Below are positions 6,908 through 9,007 of a stretch of 9,007 bases of DNA, piece after piece. The number at the start of each line of letters is the position of its first letter. The first letter of the stretch is position 1. Below the pieces are notes generated by a model. The model made no database searches. It was not told the DNA's origin and was given only the letters and a program-made list of their open reading frames with translations. The translations under genes were made by a program, and so were the position numbers. This stretch comes from an uncultured Eubacteriales bacterium (GTDB taxonomy: Bacteria; Bacillota; Clostridia; Christensenellales; Aristaeellaceae): positions 1-9,007 of the forward strand of contig USFL01000042.1 of NCBI GenBank assembly GCA_900553905.1, written 5' to 3'.

Positions 6908-6914
6908 AAAGGAG
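6908..6914 (+). promoter_or_regulatory. Ribosome binding site of the carrier protein gene
   Basis: AAAGGAG lies 8 bases before the ATG at 6923. It fixes that start rather than the in-frame candidate at 6773, which would add 50 residues unlike any carrier protein. Confidence 0.85.
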
Positions 6915-6922
6915 ACGAGACA

Positions 6923-7150
6923 ATGGACAGGATTCTTCAGATTCTCGCGGAGCTCAGGCCGGACGTGGATTTCACCCTTGCGCAAAACCTGATCGACGAC
7001 GGCGTGCTGGACTCCTTCGACGTGGTTTCCCTGGTGTCGGAGCTTTGCGACGCCTTTGAGGTCAGCATCAGCGTGGACGACCTCACCCCCGAAAACTTCA
7101 ACACGCCTGAGGCCATGCTGGCCCTGGTGGAAAGGTTGCAGAACGAATGA
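6923..7150 (+). CDS. Acyl/aminoacyl carrier protein, DltC-like
   Basis: This is a small acidic cytoplasmic carrier of 75 residues, the normal size for DltC-type proteins (~75-80). It is predicted to form a four-helix bundle. The phosphopantetheine attachment site is Ser31 in GVLDSFD, the DS motif at the start of helix II, followed by VVSLVSELCDAFEVSI, a typical helix II and loop pattern. It should be converted to the holo form by a phosphopantetheinyl transferase encoded elsewhere. It would then be loaded by the ligase at 4634 and read by the MBOAT at 3029. A strong Shine-Dalgarno sequence precedes the ATG, and the stop overlaps the start of the next gene (ATGA at 7147-7150), so carrier and DltD-like protein are translationally coupled. 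A fatty-acid AcpP is unlikely because the usual fatty-acid genes are absent and the helix II start differs (DSFD rather than DSLD). Confidence 0.9.
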   Translation: MDRILQILAELRPDVDFTLAQNLIDDGVLDSFDVVSLVSELCDAFEVSISVDDLTPENFNTPEAMLALVERLQNE

Positions 7151-8277
7151 GCGTCTCCAGAGAAAAGCGTCGGGGCGGCTTGCGCTGGGGGAGGGCGCTG
7201 GCGTTCTGCGTGCTGTTTGCATGCGTGTTTCTGGCTGCGCAGTACGTGCTGCTCAAAAAGTATGAGCCGGCTGACTGCTGGCCTCAGCGTTTTGCCGATT
7301 ATGCCGCCGAGCCTGCGGGCTCGATCGACATGGTGTTTTTGGGGTCCAGCCAGAGCTACTGGGGCACATCGCCCATGATCCTGTGGAACGAGGTGGGTAT
7401 CGCCTCCGTCAACATGAGCGGCATCATGCACCATCACACCATCGTCTACGAACAGCTCAAGGCCCTGCTGGAAATGAACACGCCGCCCAAGTACGTGGTC
7501 TTTAACCCCTCGTCGCTGCTGTCCACCTACAAGGCCGGAGAGGAAAAGCTCCAGCCTGTCTATGAGCAGTTCATCTACACCCTGCCCACGCTGGGGCAAA
7601 AGATCAGCGCCTTCCGCGCCATGCTGGAGGAGGGCGAGGGCACGGTGGACGTGGCCAGTTTCCTCTTTCCGCTGCTGCGGTACCATTCCCGCTGGCAGGA
7701 GCTGACGGCGGAGGACTTCCTTCTGCCCTCCTACTGGGCGCAGCAATACCGGCCCTGGCTCAAGGGACAGATGCCCATGATGGAGAGCATCAACATCACC
7801 GAGTTCGTGGAAAGCGAGGTTGTCAACCCCGGTCCTGTGGAGCTGGTGCCCGAAAGCGTGGAGGGTTGGCTCAAAATCTTTGAGCTGTGCCGCGAAAACG
7901 ACATCACCCCGATTGCGCTCATCCTGCCGCGCTTTGACGGCTTCTTCACCGGCGCGCCCGTGGAGGCCCTCACGTCGTTTCTTGATGAAAACGGCGTGGC
8001 CTACATCAACTACATGGACGAGGTCACCCTGGCCGAAATGTCCTGGGATTACCGGCGCCATTTCAAGGACCGCGAGCATCTGAGCTTTGTGGGCAGCCTT
8101 TATGCCTCCTATGATCTGGCCTGGCGGCTGTACGGGGTGGCCGATTGGGAGGACCATCGCGGCGACCCTGCATATGAGCAATGGGATCTGGACCGTGACC
8201 AGTTTTTCGAAACCTACCGCGCCGAGATTGAAGAGGCGCTGGGAAGCGATTACTACGAATTTGCCATGATGGAATGA
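7147..8277 (+). CDS. Membrane-anchored SGNH-type acyltransferase, DltD-like
   Basis: This 376-residue protein has a basic N-terminus, one membrane helix at about residues 16-35, and a large domain that should face the outside. The start of that domain reads IDMVFLGSSQSYWG, an SGNH block I with the likely nucleophile Ser68. Near the C-terminus FKDREHLS gives the D-x-x-H pair Asp308 and His311, completing a Ser-Asp-His triad as in DltD and the AlgJ/AlgX enzymes. DltD proteins are about 380-420 residues, so the length fits. In the shuttle model this Ser receives the acyl group from the MBOAT C-terminal tyrosine and passes it to the envelope polymer. It is the last gene of the operon, starts within the carrier stop (ATGA), and is followed 4 bases later by a hairpin. 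Overall sequence is diverged, so a DltD relative is inferred from motifs, topology and neighbours rather than from strong identity. Confidence 0.85.
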   Translation: MSVSREKRRGGLRWGRALAFCVLFACVFLAAQYVLLKKYEPADCWPQRFADYAAEPAGSIDMVFLGSSQSYWGTSPMILWNEVGIASVNMSGIMHHHTIVYEQLKALLEMNTPPKYVVFNPSSLLSTYKAGEEKLQPVYEQFIYTLPTLGQKISAFRAMLEEGEGTVDVASFLFPLLRYHSRWQELTAEDFLLPSYWAQQYRPWLKGQMPMMESINITEFVESEVVNPGPVELVPESVEGWLKIFELCRENDITPIALILPRFDGFFTGAPVEALTSFLDENGVAYINYMDEVTLAEMSWDYRRHFKDREHLSFVGSLYASYDLAWRLYGVADWEDHRGDPAYEQWDLDRDQFFETYRAEIEEALGSDYYEFAMME

Positions 8278-8281
8278 CAAA

Positions 8282-8315
8282 CGGCCCCGGAGGAACCGTA
8301 TTTCCTCCGGGGCCG
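8282..8315. terminator. Bidirectional hairpin terminator between convergent genes
   Basis: A perfect 14-bp stem (CGGCCCCGGAGGAA at 8282-8295 and its complement at 8302-8315) with a 6-base loop lies between the cassette and the convergent dehydrogenase gene. It is followed by CTCTTT on the + strand and by TTTGTC on the minus strand, so it may serve both units. Both T-tracts are short. Confidence 0.75.
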
Positions 8316-8328
8316 CTCTTTGGCCCTC

Positions 8329-9007
8329 TTACAGCGCCAGGCGGTAGATGGCTTCGCAGTCCGCGGGCTTGAGGGGCACGAACTGACCCAGCGTGCCGCC
8401 CGCCATGGCCACGGCGCGCTCGGCCATGCGGCCGAAGTCCGTATCGCCGATGCCGTTCTCACTTAGCGTGGTGGTCAGGCCCAGCGCACGATAGAACGCC
8501 TCCAGGCGGCGAATGCCCTCGGCGGCATCCGCGGCGTCATCGCCGCTGTCGGGCACGTCAAAGACGCGGCGGCCAAACTGCGCCAGCTTGGCCTCGCCGC
8601 CGTGGGCCAGCGCGTATTTCATCCACGCCGGGAACACGATGGCCAGCCCCGCGCCATGGGCGATGTCGTAGAGCGCGCTGAGCTCGTGCTCCAGCTTGTG
8701 GCTGGCCCAGTCGCCCACGCGCCCGGTCTGGAAAAGCGTGTTGTGCGCAAGGCACCCCGCCCACATGATCTCGGCCCGCGCATCGTAGTTTCCCGGGTCC
8801 TGCATCACGATGGGGACGTTATTCACCACGGTCTTGAGGGCGCCCTCGGTCATGCGGTCGATCAGCTCCACATGCGTGACGCGGGTAAAGTAGCGCTCCA
8901 TCATGTGCGCCATGATGTCCACCGCGCCGCAGGCCGTCTGGAAGGGCGGTAGCGTATAGGTGAATTCGGGGTTGAGAATGGAGAACTTGGGGAAGTTCAG
9001 CGGCGTG
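8329..9007 (-). CDS. Iron-containing alcohol dehydrogenase, butanol dehydrogenase/YqhD-like (C-terminal part)
   Basis: The last ~225 residues of an NAD(P)H-dependent iron-containing alcohol dehydrogenase are encoded on the minus strand; the gene enters from the right edge and stops at TAA 8329-8331. The family reduces aldehydes such as butyraldehyde to alcohols in the cytoplasm. The fragment begins in the conserved KFSILNPEFTYTLPPFQTA region just before the metal site. All four expected metal ligands are visible. They are Asp (8917-8919) and His (8905-8907) in the DIMAH motif, His (8698-8700) in ASHKLEHELSA, and His (8656-8658) in DIAHGAG. The spacing of the last two, 14 residues, is that seen in YqhD. 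The family is about 385-390 residues, so roughly 160 are outside the window and the start cannot be seen. The open frame reads through 8922 to the edge, so the GTG there is not the real start. It converges on the cassette and shows no functional link to it. Confidence 0.93.
   Translation of the reverse strand, partial: TPLNFPKFSILNPEFTYTLPPFQTACGAVDIMAHMMERYFTRVTHVELIDRMTEGALKTVVNNVPIVMQDPGNYDARAEIMWAGCLAHNTLFQTGRVGDWASHKLEHELSALYDIAHGAGLAIVFPAWMKYALAHGGEAKLAQFGRRVFDVPDSGDDAADAAEGIRRLEAFYRALGLTTTLSENGIGDTDFGRMAERAVAMAGGTLGQFVPLKPADCEAIYRLAL

Noticed and set aside
3029..8277. Calling the cassette a standard dltXABCD operon for D-alanylation of teichoic acid
   Set aside because: Gene order differs, no DltX gene is seen, the MBOAT carries the shuttle motif itself, a GNAT is inserted, and the ligase lacks the DltA Cys, so the substrate should not be assumed.
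6937..8280. A 447-codon open frame on the minus strand across the carrier and DltD-like genes
   Set aside because: It is the antisense shadow of two well-supported overlapping genes. No motif, and no ribosome binding site supporting a minus-strand gene there.

Overview
The window is G+C-rich (roughly 60% or more by eye) and densely coded, with strong Shine-Dalgarno sequences, GTG starts and two near-perfect sigma-A promoters. Separate secD and secF genes with short Firmicutes-type proteins, and a Dlt-like envelope acylation cassette, point to a monoderm Firmicute, most likely a G+C-rich Clostridia member of the gut type. This assignment is an inference; no rRNA or other phylogenetic marker is present.

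Layout. Bases 1-187 hold no gene but contain a sigma-A promoter with a dyad around its -35 element. A first unit on the + strand follows: an unrecognised 116-residue protein with one N-terminal membrane segment (188-538), secD (606-1967) and secF (1969-2895), closed by a 14-bp perfect hairpin (2907-2943). A second + strand unit begins 18 bases later with a consensus promoter (TTGACA, 17-bp spacer, TATAAT) and carries five tightly packed genes: an MBOAT acyltransferase (3029-4618), an adenylate-forming amino-acid ligase (4634-6154), a GNAT acetyltransferase (6141-6905), a 75-residue carrier protein (6923-7150) and a membrane-anchored SGNH/DltD-like transferase (7147-8277). It ends at a bidirectional-looking hairpin (8282-8315). 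The 3' part of an iron-containing alcohol dehydrogenase gene converges from the minus strand and runs off the right edge.

How the genes work together. SecD and SecF form the membrane complex that assists the Sec translocon. The second unit looks like a complete intracellular-to-extracellular acylation line related to the D-alanylation (Dlt) pathway. The ligase would activate an amino acid and load it on Ser31 of the carrier. The MBOAT would move the acyl group across the membrane, and the DltD-like protein would pass it to an envelope polymer. Two departures from the classical dltXABCD operon stand out. No separate DltX microprotein is seen, and the MBOAT itself ends in FIYGGF, matching the C-terminal acyl-shuttle hexapeptide that DltX carries in classical systems. 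A GNAT gene is also translationally coupled between ligase and carrier. That makes an N-acylated aminoacyl or otherwise modified cargo, rather than plain D-alanine, a reasonable hypothesis. The target polymer cannot be told from this window.
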